Shown here piece after piece: positions 63,617-64,000 of a stretch of DNA of 64,000 nucleotides (position 1 is its first letter; each line of letters opens with the position of its first letter). This stretch comes from JBCCCJ01 sp039029315 (GTDB lineage: Bacteria; Bacteroidota; Bacteroidia; J057). The stretch is from the NCBI GenBank assembly GCA_039029315.1, contig JBCCGK010000020.1, positions 69,200 through 133,199 of the forward strand, written 5' to 3'. A program made the translations under genes and the position numbers. Under the pieces are notes generated by a model. The model ran no database searches. It saw nothing but the letters and a program-made list of their open reading frames with translations, and had not been told where the DNA came from.

Positions 63617-64000
63617 ATGGTGCGATTCCGTGCGCGCAAAGAGGTGGAGTGGCCAACGCTGATTGCGTTGATAGGCGTCTACTTAGCCTGGGGCGCCGTA
63701 CTTTGGGGTTATCAGTATTTTGGAACTTGGGTGATTGTTCCCGGCGCGTTCGTCACGGCATTTCATTCCTCGTTGCAGCATGAAGTGCTCCACGGCCATC
63801 CGACCCGAAATGCCTTGGTCAATGAGGCATTGGTCTTTCTGCCTCTCGGTTGCTTCTATCCATTTCGCCGGTTCAAGGCGACGCATCTGAGCCACCATAA
63901 TGATGAACGTCTCACCGATCCCTATGACGACCCCGAGACCCATTATGTGGCCGAGGGAGATTGGGACCAGCTCTCGCCGCTTCTGCGCCGGATCTTGCGG
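63617..64000 (+). CDS. Fatty acid desaturase-like protein, 3' end beyond the window; foreign DNA
   Basis: The frame from ATG 63617 stays open to the window end (128 codons): RKEVEWPTLIALIGVYLAWG, a membrane segment, then the first two histidine boxes of membrane desaturases, HEVLHGHP and HLSHHNDE, separated by NALVNEALVFLPLG. The boxes bind the di-iron centre; the third box would lie beyond the window. Strong GC and proteobacterial character match the epimerase fragment. Divergent from it, so both come from the same foreign contig. Confidence 0.85.
   Translation, partial: MVRFRARKEVEWPTLIALIGVYLAWGAVLWGYQYFGTWVIVPGAFVTAFHSSLQHEVLHGHPTRNALVNEALVFLPLGCFYPFRRFKATHLSHHNDERLTDPYDDPETHYVAEGDWDQLSPLLRRILR

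Noticed and set aside
1..64000. A DGR reverse transcriptase or template repeat inside the window
   Set aside because: No protein with reverse-transcriptase motifs was seen, and the 18-base block following the variable regions was noticed only in the two target genes.
62976..64000. Horizontally acquired epimerase/desaturase genes
   Set aside because: The adapter bases exactly at the boundary and the abrupt loss of coding homology point to an assembly artefact, not to gene transfer.

Overview
The window is about 63 kb of a Bacteroidota chromosome, most like a marine polysaccharide-degrading, Saprospiria-type organism. This rests on a SusC/SusD pair, DUF4249 and STN-type TonB receptor genes, a type IX secretion C-terminal domain, many FG-GAP/ASPIC lipoproteins, and a TAnnTTTG promoter motif. 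The last ~1 kb (62976-64000) is different DNA: visibly GC-richer, proteobacterial-looking, and joined to the rest through 12 bases identical to the start of an Illumina adapter (62964-62975). I treat it as an assembly chimera.

Layout. 1-8.2 kb: acetyltransferase, carboxypeptidase-regulatory-domain protein, sulfatase lipoprotein, HIT hydrolase, surface protein, and an isoprenyl-diphosphate-synthase-like gene with a disordered partner. 8.6-27.5 kb: two PVC-type CxxCH cytochrome/propeller proteins, a CRTAC1-type lipoprotein, a T9SS-exported repeat protein, PIG-L deacetylase, Uma2 nuclease, an orphan McrB-like ATPase and a GH16 laminarinase. 27.9-32.6 kb: an accessory island with two proteins sharing a GNAT-like domain, facing a gene pair that encodes an adenylosuccinate-synthetase-like enzyme lacking the catalytic Asp and a Nudix-WGR fusion. 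32.7-38.1 kb: a TonB receptor/DUF4249/MG2-like operon. 38.3-54.0 kb: a standalone TonB plug lipoprotein, a cytochrome-FG-GAP fusion, SusC, SusD, and three large FG-GAP lipoproteins. Together with the sulfatase and GH16 these look like glycan capture and breakdown machinery.

54.2-62.6 kb is the most interesting part. Three paralogous exported proteins each join a caspase-like protease (His108/Cys154) to a C-type-lectin-fold domain of the formylglycine-generating-enzyme family that lacks the enzyme's cysteine pair. They are interleaved with a membrane protein ending in an effector-associated domain 11 and an exported protein of unknown function. A fourth caspase copy survives as a 27-codon remnant. 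The C-terminal 24-codon stretches of two copies differ almost only at codon positions 1 and 2, with C or T kept in position 3, and sit before an identical 18-base block. That is the footprint left by a diversity-generating retroelement (DGR). No reverse transcriptase or template repeat was seen here, so the mutator would have to lie elsewhere.

At least four families of short palindromic non-coding elements are scattered between genes; several recur within the window in opposite orientation. No rRNA, tRNA, CRISPR array or intact insertion sequence was seen.
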